Positions 1-9,115 of a DNA stretch of 64,000 nucleotides are shown here, one piece after another. Source of the stretch: Thiomicrorhabdus sp. (GTDB lineage: Bacteria; Pseudomonadota; Gammaproteobacteria; Thiomicrospirales; Thiomicrospiraceae). The translations under genes and the position numbers were made by a program. The stretch lies in the NCBI RefSeq assembly GCF_963677875.1, contig NZ_OY782570.1, positions 62,001 through 126,000 on the forward strand, written 5' to 3'. Within the stretch, counting starts at the first letter, position 1. Every line of letters starts with the position of its first letter. The notes beneath the pieces were generated by a model. That model made no database searches. It was not told the origin of the DNA and worked only from the letters and a program-made list of their open reading frames with translations.

Positions 1-1
1 A

Positions 2-1051
2 AATGTCATTACGCCGATCTCAATGGATTTGAACGGGAATGCGATTACGGTTTCCAATAAAACCTGGGAGGCGATGAAGTCCAGCGTTGAAATGAAAGAC
101 GGTAAACCGGTTCATCCGATTTCAGCATCGGCACTTAAGCCTGTAGTGAAATCTTATAAGGATGCCGGTAAGCCATTCAAAATGGGCATGGTGTTCCCGG
201 TTTCAACACATAACTACGAACTGCGTTACTGGCTGGCAGCCGGTGGTTTGAATCCGGGTTATTATGCACCGGATAAAGGCGATACCTCCGGAACCTTGAA
301 AGCCGATGTCCTGTTATCCGTTACACCGCCGCCGCAAATGCCGGCAACCATGGAAGCGGGTACCATCGAAGGTTACTGTGTAGGCGAACCCTGGAATCAG
401 CAAGCGGTATTTAAAGGCATCGGTGTGCCGGTCATTTCCGATAATTCCATTCAGAAAAACAATCCTGAAAAAGTCTTCGGTCTGCGTGAAGACTTCTACG
501 AAAAATACCCAAATACCACTATCCGCATCGTCAAAGCGATGATCCGTGCCGCTTATTGGCTTGACGAGCAGAACAACAAAAACCGTCCTGCGGCGGTAAA
601 AATTCTGTCGCAACCGAACTATGTCGGCGCCGATTATAAAGTGATTGCCAACTCCATGACCGGTACCTTTGAGTATGAAAAGGGCGATAAGCGTTCCGAG
701 CCGGATTTCAATGTTTTCTTCCGTTACAACGCGACCTATCCGTACTACTCGGATGCCATCTGGTATCTGACGCAGATGCGCCGCTGGGGGCAGATCTCCG
801 AACAGAAATCCGATGACTGGTACAAAGAGATGGCCAAAAAAGTCTACCGTCCGGACATCTATAAAAAAGCAGTGGAAGAGTTGATTGCCGATGGGAAGTT
901 CAAGAAATCCGACTTTGCCGAAGTGTATGAAACAGATGGTTTCCGTGGCGTGCAGGACGACTTTATGGATGGTATTCCATACGACGGTTCAAAACCAAAT
1001 GCCTATATCGAAAGCATGAAGGTCGGTTTGAAAGGCAATGAAAAGCCGTAA
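2..1051 (+). CDS. nrtA: Nitrate ABC transporter substrate-binding protein, 5' end outside window
   Basis: This is the periplasmic nitrate-binding component of an NrtABC/NasFED importer. The reading frame is open from base 2 and the first ATG at 23 lies inside the domain, so the true start and the signal peptide are upstream of the window; about 350 residues remain of a family usually near 450. The sequence has the NrtA-type PBP fold features (a stretch around VFPVSTHNYELRYWL and GYCVGEPWNQQAV, then a Trp/Tyr-rich C-terminal half with WYLTQMRRWGQI). The permease and ATPase genes follow within 70 bp on the same strand, which fixes the assignment. CmpA (bicarbonate) belongs to the same family and cannot be wholly excluded from sequence alone, but the downstream NirB makes nitrate or nitrite much more likely. 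Confidence 0.9.
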   Translation, partial: NVITPISMDLNGNAITVSNKTWEAMKSSVEMKDGKPVHPISASALKPVVKSYKDAGKPFKMGMVFPVSTHNYELRYWLAAGGLNPGYYAPDKGDTSGTLKADVLLSVTPPPQMPATMEAGTIEGYCVGEPWNQQAVFKGIGVPVISDNSIQKNNPEKVFGLREDFYEKYPNTTIRIVKAMIRAAYWLDEQNNKNRPAAVKILSQPNYVGADYKVIANSMTGTFEYEKGDKRSEPDFNVFFRYNATYPYYSDAIWYLTQMRRWGQISEQKSDDWYKEMAKKVYRPDIYKKAVEELIADGKFKKSDFAEVYETDGFRGVQDDFMDGIPYDGSKPNAYIESMKVGLKGNEKP

Positions 1052-1118
1052 TTCCACTCAATTTTCGGGCTCCTGAAGTATTTGGAGCCGAACGAAAACA
1101 ACAACCAGGGACAGATAA

Positions 1119-2117
1119 ATGAATCCGTTAAAGTGGGCTTTTGTCGAGCCATTCTACAAATTGATTATCGGCGAGGATCGTAAAGGGCAGATCAATCTGC
1201 TCGTAAAAAGTATCGGTCTTCCGATTGCCGGATTACTTGCCTTTTTAGTTATCTGGCAGGGCGTATCCAGTCATATTCATACCTCTCTTGGCCAGTTTCC
1301 GGGGCCGATGCAGACGTACCAGCAGTTTGTTGCTTTAAGTGATGAAGCCGATGCTGCGGCAGAAAAAGAGGCGGCTTTCTATCAGCGACAGGAAGAGCGT
1401 AATGCGGCACGCATGGCGAAAGACCCGAATTATGAGCCGCGCATCCGTGATTATGTCGGACCGCCGACTTTCTTCGACCAAATCTGGCGCAGTCTGGTGA
1501 CCGTAATGAGCGGTTTCGTTCTGGCATCAATTATCGCGATTCCGATCGGCATTGTAATCGGCCTGAGCAGTAACGCCTACGCCGCTTTCAACCCGCTGAT
1601 TCAAATTTTTAAACCGGTTTCGCCTCTGGCCTGGCTGCCGCTGGTGACTATGGTGGTGTCCGCGGTGTATGTCAGCGACGATCCGATGTTTGATAAGGCG
1701 TTCTTGAACTCGATGTTTACTGTGTTGCTGTGCTGTCTGTGGCCGACGATTATCAATACCGCGGCGGGTGTGGCGACGGTCACGCAAGACCTGAAAAACG
1801 TCAGCCAAGTATTGAATCTAAGCTGGTGGACACATGTGCGCAAAATCGTACTGCCTTGCTCAATTCCAATGATGTTTACCGGTCTGCGTATCTCTCTTGG
1901 TATCGCTTGGATGGTGTTGATTGCCGCGGAAATGCTGGCGCAGAACCCGGGCCTGGGCAAATTCGTGTGGGACGAATTCCAGAACGGCAGTTCGGATTCG
2001 TTAGGGCGCATTATGGTGGCGGTATTGGTGATCGGTGTGGTCGGTTTTGTTCTAGATCGCGGTATGTTGACCATTCAACGCCTGGTCTCATGGGATAAGT
2101 CAGTTGCGCTTCGCTAA
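1119..2117 (+). CDS. nrtB: Nitrate ABC transporter permease
   Basis: Inner-membrane permease of the nitrate importer, 332 residues. An N-terminal transmembrane segment (about residues 32-50) is followed by a charged, Ala/Glu-rich periplasmic stretch (about 75-110) and then the BPD_transp_1 core with five or more hydrophobic segments. The EAA-type loop that contacts the ATPase appears near residues 228-247 (LNLSWWTHVRKIVLPCSIP). It starts 68 bp after the binding protein, preceded by a purine-rich GGGACAG site, and the ATPase gene follows after 18 bp, so the three are one transcription unit. Family membership is clear; the substrate is inferred from the operon. Confidence 0.92.
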   Translation: MNPLKWAFVEPFYKLIIGEDRKGQINLLVKSIGLPIAGLLAFLVIWQGVSSHIHTSLGQFPGPMQTYQQFVALSDEADAAAEKEAAFYQRQEERNAARMAKDPNYEPRIRDYVGPPTFFDQIWRSLVTVMSGFVLASIIAIPIGIVIGLSSNAYAAFNPLIQIFKPVSPLAWLPLVTMVVSAVYVSDDPMFDKAFLNSMFTVLLCCLWPTIINTAAGVATVTQDLKNVSQVLNLSWWTHVRKIVLPCSIPMMFTGLRISLGIAWMVLIAAEMLAQNPGLGKFVWDEFQNGSSDSLGRIMVAVLVIGVVGFVLDRGMLTIQRLVSWDKSVALR

Positions 2118-2135
2118 TCGAAAAGGAAATTAAAC

Positions 2136-2930
2136 ATGTCTGAATCACATTTGGAACTTACCCGCGTCGGCATCGAATTTCCTACTCCGAAAGGACCGTT
2201 TCGTGCGCTGACCGACGTCAATCTTAAAATCGAACAGGGCGAATTTATCTCATTGATCGGTCACTCCGGCTGCGGTAAATCGACGGTGTTGAATATTGTC
2301 GCCGGGCTTTATGGTGCCACTGAAGGTGGCGTTTTACTGGATGGCCGTGAAGTGAATTCACCGGGCCCGGAAAGAGCGGTGGTGTTTCAGAACCACTCGC
2401 TATTGCCTTGGCTGACCGCTTACGAAAATGTTGAACTGGCGGTGGATCAGGTCTTTAAAAAGACCAAGTCACCTGCCGAGAAAAAAGAGTGGATCGAGCA
2501 TAATTTGAAACTGGTGCATATGGACCACGCCATGCATAAGCGTCCGGATGAAATTTCCGGCGGGATGAAACAGCGTGTCGGTATTGCTCGCGCTCTGGCG
2601 ATGCAGCCGAAAATCATGCTGATGGACGAACCTTTTGGCGCTTTGGATGCTTTGACCCGGGCGCATTTACAGGACTCGCTAATGGAAATCCAGAAAGATC
2701 TCAACAACACCGTGATTATGATTACGCACGATGTTGACGAAGCGGTTCTGCTGTCGGATCGGATTGTGATGATGACGAATGGCCCGGCAGCGACAATCGG
2801 CGAAATTCTTAAGGTCGATCTGCCGCATCCGCGTGATCGTCTGGCGTTGGCGGACGACCCGACTTACAACCACTACCGTTCCGAAGTCTTGCGTTTCTTA
2901 TATGAGAAACAGCGCAAAGTTGAGCATTAA
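2136..2930 (+). CDS. Nitrate ABC transporter ATP-binding protein (NrtD/NasD type)
   Basis: Cytoplasmic ATPase of the nitrate importer, 264 residues. Walker A is GHSGCGKS, the ABC signature is SGGMKQR, Walker B is IMLMDEP and the switch His follows in MITHDVDEAV. It is the short NrtD/SsuB-like form and lacks the C-terminal NrtA-like regulatory domain found in cyanobacterial NrtC, so the importer has one type of ATPase subunit here. An AAAGGAAATT ribosome site precedes the ATG. The next gene starts 16 bp after its stop. Confidence 0.93.
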   Translation: MSESHLELTRVGIEFPTPKGPFRALTDVNLKIEQGEFISLIGHSGCGKSTVLNIVAGLYGATEGGVLLDGREVNSPGPERAVVFQNHSLLPWLTAYENVELAVDQVFKKTKSPAEKKEWIEHNLKLVHMDHAMHKRPDEISGGMKQRVGIARALAMQPKIMLMDEPFGALDALTRAHLQDSLMEIQKDLNNTVIMITHDVDEAVLLSDRIVMMTNGPAATIGEILKVDLPHPRDRLALADDPTYNHYRSEVLRFLYEKQRKVEH

Positions 2931-2946
2931 TAACGGAGTAAATGGA

Positions 2947-4206
2947 ATGGAAGCAGGCGTCAATAAGCCCGAGCTGATTATGGTCGGTGCCGGTATGGCG
3001 GGCACACGCTTTCTGGATGAACTGCTTGCTTTGACGGATCACTATCGGATTCGGGTTTTTAACCGCGAACCGCATGGTGGCTATAACCGCATTATGCTAT
3101 CGCCGGTATTGGCGGGCGAGAAGTCGCTGGCTGAGATTATGACGCATGACGCGGCTTGGTTCGCCGCGCAGGGCATTGAATTGCACACCGACCGATCAAT
3201 TGTCGGCATCGACCGTCAATTACGTCAGGTGCGGGATTCATCAGGTAAGTCGTATCACTATGACAAGCTGATTATCGCCACCGGCTCGAAGCCGTTTATG
3301 TTGCCGATTGACAATACGCATTTGCAAGGCGTGGTCAGTTTTCGCGAAATTGGCGATGTGCATAAGATGCAACAAGCCGCCGATGGCGGCAAGCACGCGG
3401 TGATTATCGGCGGCGGCCTTTTGGGTTTGGAAGCGGCGTACGGTTTGCAGAAACAGGGGATGAGCGTTGCGGTGGTTCATCGCAGTGCGGTGCTGATGAA
3501 TGCTCAGATGGACGCGGAAGCCGGTGGCATGTTGCAAAGCGAGCTGGCGACCGACTCAGCCGAGCGACAGGGAATGCGGTTTTATATGCAGTCCGAAGTT
3601 GTCGAGATCATTTCCAATGAAAGCAATCGTCATGTTCAGAGTGTTCGCCTTAAGGACGGACGGGAATTGCCCTGTGATCTGTTGGTCATGGCCATCGGCA
3701 TTCGTCCGAATGTCGAACTGGGCATGCAAGCTGGGCTGAAGGTCAACCGCGGTATTGTGGTGAACGATCAGTTGCAAACCTCGGATGCCAATATCTACGC
3801 CTTGGGCGAATGTGTTGAGCATCGTGGACAAACATACGGGCTGGTCGCCCCGCTCTACGAGCAGGCCAAGGTTCTGGCCGATGTTTTGGCGGAGCAGGGG
3901 GCGGCAAAGGAGCCGGTTTACGAGGGAAGCTTGACCTCAACCAAGTTGAAAGTCACCGGCATTCACCTGTTTTCGGCAGGCGATTTTAATGGCGATGGCG
4001 AAAACAGTGAAACCTTAATTTTCAGAGACCCGCAAGCAGGTATCTACCGCAAGCTGGTTTTACAAAACAACCACATCGTCGGCGTACTGCTATACGGCGA
4101 TACCTACGAAGCCAACTGGCTATTTGAACTATTACAAAACCGAGCGGACGTGAGTACTTTTAGAGATACCGTTCTATTTGGTTCCGGGTTTACTAGCGCT
4201 GCCTAA
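2947..4206 (+). CDS. NasC-like FAD/NAD(P)H oxidoreductase of nitrate assimilation
   Basis: A 419-residue flavoprotein resembling the N-terminal half of NirB. A dinucleotide fold for FAD starts near residue 14 (GAGMAG) and a second for NAD(P)H near residue 155 (GGGLLGLEAA); the C-terminal FAD motif includes YALGECVEH. The ATG at 2947 is chosen because GGAG lies 8 bp upstream; the open frame extends 56 codons further, but only inside the ATPase gene. In Klebsiella the order is nasFEDCBA, where NasC passes electrons from NADH to the NasA nitrate reductase. This gene sits in the nasC position between the ATPase and NirB, so the same role is inferred. It lacks iron-sulfur and siroheme domains. Confidence 0.85.
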   Translation: MEAGVNKPELIMVGAGMAGTRFLDELLALTDHYRIRVFNREPHGGYNRIMLSPVLAGEKSLAEIMTHDAAWFAAQGIELHTDRSIVGIDRQLRQVRDSSGKSYHYDKLIIATGSKPFMLPIDNTHLQGVVSFREIGDVHKMQQAADGGKHAVIIGGGLLGLEAAYGLQKQGMSVAVVHRSAVLMNAQMDAEAGGMLQSELATDSAERQGMRFYMQSEVVEIISNESNRHVQSVRLKDGRELPCDLLVMAIGIRPNVELGMQAGLKVNRGIVVNDQLQTSDANIYALGECVEHRGQTYGLVAPLYEQAKVLADVLAEQGAAKEPVYEGSLTSTKLKVTGIHLFSAGDFNGDGENSETLIFRDPQAGIYRKLVLQNNHIVGVLLYGDTYEANWLFELLQNRADVSTFRDTVLFGSGFTSAA

Positions 4207-4228
4207 CCGCGGCGGATGGAGAAAAATT

Positions 4229-6790
4229 ATGCAACAGCAAAAAATCGTCGTCGTGGGTAACGGCATGGTCGGTCACAGCTTTATTGAGAAGCTGGTCAAA
4301 AGTGAAGCGCGTCAAAATTATGAAATTATCGTCTTTGGTGAAGAGCCGCGTAAGGCTTATGACCGCGTTTATCTGTCATCCTATTTCTCCGGCAAAACGG
4401 CCGATGACTTGAGTCTGGTCACGCCGGGCTTTTACGAAGAAAACGAGATTGATATTCGCCTGAATCAAAAGATTGTCTCAATTGACCGCGCAGCGAAAAC
4501 CGTGACTGCTGACGACGGTTCGGTACAGGCTTACGACCGTTTGGTACTGGCGACCGGTTCTTATCCGTTTGTGCCGCCAATTAATGGCAATGACCGTGAT
4601 GGCTGTTTGGTGTATCGCACGATCGAAGATTTGGATGCGATTCAAGCGGCGGCGGGCAAAGGCAAAATCGGTACCGTAGTCGGTGGCGGTCTATTGGGTC
4701 TGGAAGCGGCGAAAGCACTGAAAGATTTGGGTTTGGAAACTCACGTGGTTGAATTCGCACCGCGCCTAATGCCGGTGCAGTTGGACGAAGGCGGGGCAGC
4801 ATTGCTAAAGCGCAAAATCGAAAATCTCGGCGTAATGGTGCACACCAATAAGGCGACGCAAATCATTAGCGACGGCGAAACGTGCATTAATAAAATGGAG
4901 TTTGCCGACGGTCAAACGCTGGAAACCGATATTGTGCTCTTTTCGGCGGGGATTCGTCCACGTGACGAACTCGCTAAACAGGCCGAATTGGAAATTGGCG
5001 CGCGTGGCGGGATTGTTATCAATTCGCACTGCCTGACTTCTGACCCAAGCATCTACGCGATTGGTGAATGTGCCTTGTACGAAGGCATGATTTACGGGCT
5101 GGTTGCGCCGGGTTATGCGATGGCGCAGGTGGTGGTTGACCAACTGAATCTCGACGAAAACCGTTTTGAAGGTGCCGATATGAGCACCAAACTGAAGCTG
5201 ATGGGCGTGGATGTGGCGTCTATTGGTGACCCGCACGGCAATGACGAAGATGCACTGAGCTATGTTTACGAAAACGGGCCGGAAGAGATTTATAAAAAGA
5301 TTGTCGTCAGCAAAGACGGAAAAAAACTGCTTGGTGCGGTGCTGGTCGGCGAAACCGAAGACTACGGCAATCTATTGCAGTTAAAACTCAACGATATGGA
5401 GCTACCGGAACATCCGGATATGTTGATTCTGCCAAATCGCGACGGTTCTGCCGGTGCGCTGTTTGGTCCGGATGCTCTGCCGGATACCGCACAACTTTGT
5501 TCCTGCTATGACGTATCAAAAGGCGATGTCATTGCCGCAGTTGAAGGTGGTGCCATGTGCCTGTCGGATATTAAATCCTGCACCCAAGCCTGTACCGGTT
5601 GCGGCGGCTGTACTCAGCTGGTCACCAATGTATTGAATAACGAACTGGAAAAACGTGGTGTGGAAGTCAGCAAAGACATCTGCGAACACTTCCCTTATTC
5701 GCGTCAGGAGCTGTACCACCTGTGCCAAGTTGAAGGGATTAAAACCTTTGATGAGCTGTTGCACAAACACGGTAAAGGGTGCGGCTGTCCAGTTTGTAAA
5801 CAGGCGGCAGGGAGCATTTTCGGTTCGCTTTGGAACAGCTACGCGCTGGAAAAAGACAAGATTCCGCTGCAAGACACCAACGACAACTACCTTGGTAATA
5901 TGCAGAAAGACGGTACCTATTCGGTGATTCCGCGTGTGCCGGGCGGGGAAATTACACCGGATAAACTGATTACGCTCGGTGATGTGGCGAAGAAATTTAA
6001 CCTTTACACCAAAATCAACGGCGGGCAACGTATTGTGCTGTTTGGCGCGCAGATGAATGATTTACCGGCTATCTGGACTGAGCTACTCGCCGCCGGTTTC
6101 GAATCGGGTCAAGCCTATGCGAAAGCATTGCGTACCGTGAAATCCTGCGTCGGTTCAACCTGGTGTCGCTACGGTCTGGATGATTCCGTGACCATGGCAA
6201 TCGAGATGGAAAACCGCTACAAGGGTCTGCGCTCGCCGCACAAACTGAAAATGGGTGTCTCGGGCTGTACGCGTGAATGTGCCGAAGCGCAGGCGAAGGA
6301 TATCGGTCTGATTTCCACCGAAGAGGGTTGGAACCTGTTTGTGTGCGGTAACGGCGGAATGAAACCGCGTCACGCGGATTTGTTCGCCACCAAATTGAGC
6401 AAAGAAGAGGTCTTTAAATACGTTGACCGTCTGCTGATGTTCTATATCAAAACCGCTGACCGCCTGCAACGTACCGCAACGTGGATGGACAATCTGGAAG
6501 GTGGCTTGGAATACCTGCAAGACGTGGTGATTAACGACTCACTCGGCATTGGCGAACAACTCGAAACGCAAATGGCAGGGCTGATTGATACCTACGAATG
6601 CGACTGGAAACGTGCCATCGAAAATCCGGAATTCACCAAACGCTTTAAATCGTTTGTGAACACCGAACAACCGGCAAAACAAGTCTTCACCATCGAGCGT
6701 GGACAAGTCCGCCCATCCACCACCCAAGAAAAACTTGACGGTATTGCAGTAGAAATCAAAGCCAAAACGGATTATACAAATGTAGCCTGA
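4229..6790 (+). CDS. nirB: Assimilatory nitrite reductase [NAD(P)H], large subunit
   Basis: Reduces nitrite to ammonium with six electrons from NAD(P)H in the cytoplasm. The 853 residues match the usual NirB length of about 850. Order: FAD fold (VVVGNGMVG near residue 8), NAD fold (GGGLLGLEAA near 151), BFD-like [2Fe-2S] domain with Cys near 421-424 and 451-458, then the sulfite/nitrite reductase ferredoxin-like and 4Fe-4S/siroheme domains. The siroheme and cluster ligands are visible as Cys640, Cys646, Cys680 and Cys684. The ATG at 4229 is preceded by GGAGAAAAAT. No NirD-like Rieske domain is fused at the C-terminus and no nirD follows, so the small subunit, if used, is encoded elsewhere. 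Confidence 0.95.
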   Translation: MQQQKIVVVGNGMVGHSFIEKLVKSEARQNYEIIVFGEEPRKAYDRVYLSSYFSGKTADDLSLVTPGFYEENEIDIRLNQKIVSIDRAAKTVTADDGSVQAYDRLVLATGSYPFVPPINGNDRDGCLVYRTIEDLDAIQAAAGKGKIGTVVGGGLLGLEAAKALKDLGLETHVVEFAPRLMPVQLDEGGAALLKRKIENLGVMVHTNKATQIISDGETCINKMEFADGQTLETDIVLFSAGIRPRDELAKQAELEIGARGGIVINSHCLTSDPSIYAIGECALYEGMIYGLVAPGYAMAQVVVDQLNLDENRFEGADMSTKLKLMGVDVASIGDPHGNDEDALSYVYENGPEEIYKKIVVSKDGKKLLGAVLVGETEDYGNLLQLKLNDMELPEHPDMLILPNRDGSAGALFGPDALPDTAQLCSCYDVSKGDVIAAVEGGAMCLSDIKSCTQACTGCGGCTQLVTNVLNNELEKRGVEVSKDICEHFPYSRQELYHLCQVEGIKTFDELLHKHGKGCGCPVCKQAAGSIFGSLWNSYALEKDKIPLQDTNDNYLGNMQKDGTYSVIPRVPGGEITPDKLITLGDVAKKFNLYTKINGGQRIVLFGAQMNDLPAIWTELLAAGFESGQAYAKALRTVKSCVGSTWCRYGLDDSVTMAIEMENRYKGLRSPHKLKMGVSGCTRECAEAQAKDIGLISTEEGWNLFVCGNGGMKPRHADLFATKLSKEEVFKYVDRLLMFYIKTADRLQRTATWMDNLEGGLEYLQDVVINDSLGIGEQLETQMAGLIDTYECDWKRAIENPEFTKRFKSFVNTEQPAKQVFTIERGQVRPSTTQEKLDGIAVEIKAKTDYTNVA

Positions 6791-6822
6791 TTAATCGACT
6801 GTCAAAAAAACTTAATATAATC

Positions 6823-6856
6823 AGCCACTTATTCTTATCGATAAGTGGCTTTTTTG
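6823..6856 (+). terminator. Rho-independent terminator after nirB
   Basis: A perfect 10-bp stem (AGCCACTTAT / ATAAGTGGCT) with an 8-base loop is followed directly by TTTTTT. It closes the nitrate operon 32 bp after the nirB stop and shows that no nasA-type gene follows in the same transcript. Confidence 0.88.
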
Positions 6857-6979
6857 CTTTACATATGGGTAGTTTTTTGTATTAATTAAAGAAAGGCTTA
6901 CTAAAGGGTGAAGTGCTTATTACTGGCGTGGAATGCCATTAAGTGTGCCGTTTTTGCTTCTTGGCAATTGGGGGTAAGA

Positions 6980-7726
6980 ATGAAAGCAGGATTTTTAATT
7001 TTAATAATTTCGCTACTGTTATCCGGTTGTTCATATTTAGGAATAACTGAGCAAAAAAGTGTTCAAGTTAGATCTTTTAGCTTGCCTGATAATATTGATG
7101 TCATTACTTATCCAACGCAGTTAAGGGGAGCATATGTCTATACTGGCGGCAATGTCCTGAAAATTTGTGCAGAACCTTTTCCGGATGTTGCCGCGTCAAC
7201 CTCTTTTAAACTGACAGCTGAAGCAATCAATAAATTAGCTGAAAAAATATCAAATCAAACATCAGTTGATTCCCAGTTACCAAGTGTAGTTGGCGGCGGT
7301 GCAAATGTTCAAAATAATTTACAGCAAGGTATAGAGCTAAAGCAAGGCGTGAACCTTGGGTTAGGAGCTCTCAGTCAAATGGCCGAACTCAATGGCCGAA
7401 CCCAATTTGTTTTATTGGCAAGAACATTTATGTATAGAACCTGTGAGGCTGCAGCGAATGGATTTATTAAACCTGAAGATGTTCCTGAACAACATAAATT
7501 AATTATCGATGCTCTAACGGCTATGGTTGATAGAGAGATTCAAAAGGAAAAAACGAAGCAAAAAGAGTTAGATGCATTAATCCTAAAAATTGACCCTAAG
7601 GCGCCCATGAGAACATTTTATAAAAAGGAACTGGATTCATGTTTAGAGGGTCTTTCTAATAAAGCAGATAAGGATAAGTGTTGGGACAAATATAATAGAA
7701 AAATGAAAATTTTATTGAATAATTAA
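6980..7726 (+). CDS. Putative lipoprotein of unknown function
   Basis: A 248-residue secreted protein with a clear lipoprotein signal: Met-Lys, a hydrophobic stretch and the lipobox LLSGC, which puts the acylated Cys near residue 17. The rest is hydrophilic, with a Gly/Asn/Gln-rich middle (VVGGGANVQNNLQQG) and a Lys-rich C-terminal third. The start at 6980 is preferred because GGGGGTAAG lies just upstream; the frame continues upstream but without a signal peptide at the correct place. The base composition is visibly more AT-rich than the nirB region, as is that of its neighbours up to 9.1 kb, which hints at acquisition. I do not recognise the family. The following small gene starts 10 bp after the stop and is probably co-transcribed. 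Confidence 0.72.
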   Translation: MKAGFLILIISLLLSGCSYLGITEQKSVQVRSFSLPDNIDVITYPTQLRGAYVYTGGNVLKICAEPFPDVAASTSFKLTAEAINKLAEKISNQTSVDSQLPSVVGGGANVQNNLQQGIELKQGVNLGLGALSQMAELNGRTQFVLLARTFMYRTCEAAANGFIKPEDVPEQHKLIIDALTAMVDREIQKEKTKQKELDALILKIDPKAPMRTFYKKELDSCLEGLSNKADKDKCWDKYNRKMKILLNN

Positions 7727-7736
7727 GGGGGAAATC

Positions 7737-7943
7737 ATGGCCGATTCAAAGTATTCTCTTTTTTTGGAAGAGGAAATTCTCCTAAAAGAACAAGAATTTT
7801 ATACCCTTTTTAATGGTGATTTTGTTAATGCTAAGTTGATAGGGGTTTCAGGAGATTATGCAATTTTGAGCTTAACTTATAACGGAAAAGTTCTTAATAT
7901 TCATTGCCATGTGGCACAAGTTCAAGTGATATTTGAATCATAA
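7737..7943 (+). CDS. Small hypothetical protein (68 aa)
   Basis: A short acidic protein that probably folds as a small beta-rich domain (FNGDFVNAKLIGVSGDYAIL, then alternating hydrophobic strands). A strong AAGGGGGAAA ribosome site stands 5-7 bases before the ATG and the gene lies 10 bp after the lipoprotein gene, so it is likely a real, translationally linked gene. No signal peptide or motif was recognised and no function is proposed. Confidence 0.6.
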   Translation: MADSKYSLFLEEEILLKEQEFYTLFNGDFVNAKLIGVSGDYAILSLTYNGKVLNIHCHVAQVQVIFES

Positions 7944-7969
7944 AAGTTCTGAAATAACGCAACTTGGTT

Positions 7970-8011
7970 TTTAAGAACCGCTGATTTTCGGCTAAATGGG
8001 CGGTTCTTAAA
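7970..8011. terminator. Long hairpin between convergent genes
   Basis: A perfect 12-bp stem (TTTAAGAACCGC / GCGGTTCTTAAA) with an 18-base loop sits between the convergent small orphan and the HsdR-N-like gene. There is no long T-run after it on either strand, so it may be a weak or bidirectional terminator. Confidence 0.5.
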
Positions 8012-8047
8012 TGTCTTGCAGGCATTTTAATAGTTGCTAACTCGCCT

Positions 8048-9115
8048 TTAATCATACTCTTTTAGAGTTTCAATAAGTTTTTCCTGATAATCAAATATTT
8101 CGTCTAATGAGTCTATAGGAATCCGATTTTCAATTTTGTTAGTCATTAAACCAATGTACTTTTGTTTACTGTTGAAATGAAAACGGCATAAAGGTTTGCG
8201 GTTGTTATCATCAAGAAGAACTCCGCAATAAGATTTTGTATCACGCATGGCAATTCTTGAAGCATCGGTTGTGGTTCTTAAAATAGCTTTTACGATGTTA
8301 TACGCTTCAATTTCTGCTTCAGTAGTGACGATTCCATTATCAGATTCATTTAAAGCTTGTTGTTCTGCATTTTTTTCTTCTTCAGATTCCAGACTGTTCT
8401 CCGGGTGAGATAAGGCACTTTCTAGACGTTCATTGATCTTTTCATTAAGAAATTGTTTTCTTGCTTTTTTCACAATTTCCCTGAATTGTTCCATTGCTGA
8501 TTGTGTCAAACGGCCAGAATAGATTTTTGAAGCAAAGAAACGAACAAATTCATCGGAAGGGTTTTCTAATTCGTTATTCAAAACTTTCTTTACTTCCCCC
8601 GTGTATTTTAAATCGCTGGCTGTAGTCAAAATATTGTCTAGATTGAAAGCGCTTTTTGTGAATTTCTTCAGTTCTTCAACTTCGTGTTTTTCAAATTTCT
8701 CTATGTCTAAGATAAAGAAGGGTTTTGCATCCATTTGATTTGGTTTATCAAGGTCCGTAAAAAACATATAGACATGGCCATTGGTAAGAACACCAAAACG
8801 AGCATCGGAAACGGAAAAATATCGATATAACTGACTTGCATGATCCGGAGATAGCTCTGCTCCGAATTTTTTACACTCAAAAAGAAGAATGATTTCTTCA
8901 TCTTTTTTGACGGCATAGTCGACTTTTTCGCCTTTTTTCACTCCGTGGTCAGTTGTGAATTCAGGAACGACTTCTCGAGGATTAAAAACGTCATATCCTA
9001 AGGCTTGGATAAAAGGCATAATCAAGGCATTTTTAGTCGCTTCTTCCGTTTCTAGGGATGATCCCAAAGTTTTGATACGTTTAGATAGTTCAATGATTTT
9101 ATCTATTAAATCCAT
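8048..9115 (-). CDS. Lone type I restriction HsdR N-terminal-like nuclease protein
   Basis: A 355-residue protein whose first about 150 residues match the HsdR N-terminal nuclease domain. The PD-(D/E)XK core is visible as Asp66 (in KVDYAV) and Glu80-Cys-Lys82 (LLFECKK). The remainder is helical with a C-terminal part (CGVLLDDNNRKPLCRF) often seen in stand-alone members. Neither a helicase/translocase domain nor HsdM/HsdS genes are nearby, so it is not a complete restriction system. The start has a GGAGGAAG site upstream. The gene is AT-rich like its neighbours. A nuclease role is inferred from the motif; the target is unknown, and such solitary genes are common in mobile or defence-related patches. 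Confidence 0.75.
   Translation of the reverse strand: MDLIDKIIELSKRIKTLGSSLETEEATKNALIMPFIQALGYDVFNPREVVPEFTTDHGVKKGEKVDYAVKKDEEIILLFECKKFGAELSPDHASQLYRYFSVSDARFGVLTNGHVYMFFTDLDKPNQMDAKPFFILDIEKFEKHEVEELKKFTKSAFNLDNILTTASDLKYTGEVKKVLNNELENPSDEFVRFFASKIYSGRLTQSAMEQFREIVKKARKQFLNEKINERLESALSHPENSLESEEEKNAEQQALNESDNGIVTTEAEIEAYNIVKAILRTTTDASRIAMRDTKSYCGVLLDDNNRKPLCRFHFNSKQKYIGLMTNKIENRIPIDSLDEIFDYQEKLIETLKEYD

Noticed and set aside
1601-2074. 157-codon minus-strand frame opposite nrtB
   Set aside because: Antisense to a conserved permease gene; no protein-like domain pattern and no ribosome site.
5516-6028. 170-codon minus-strand frame opposite nirB
   Set aside because: Antisense to the iron-sulfur part of nirB; composition mirrors the coding strand.
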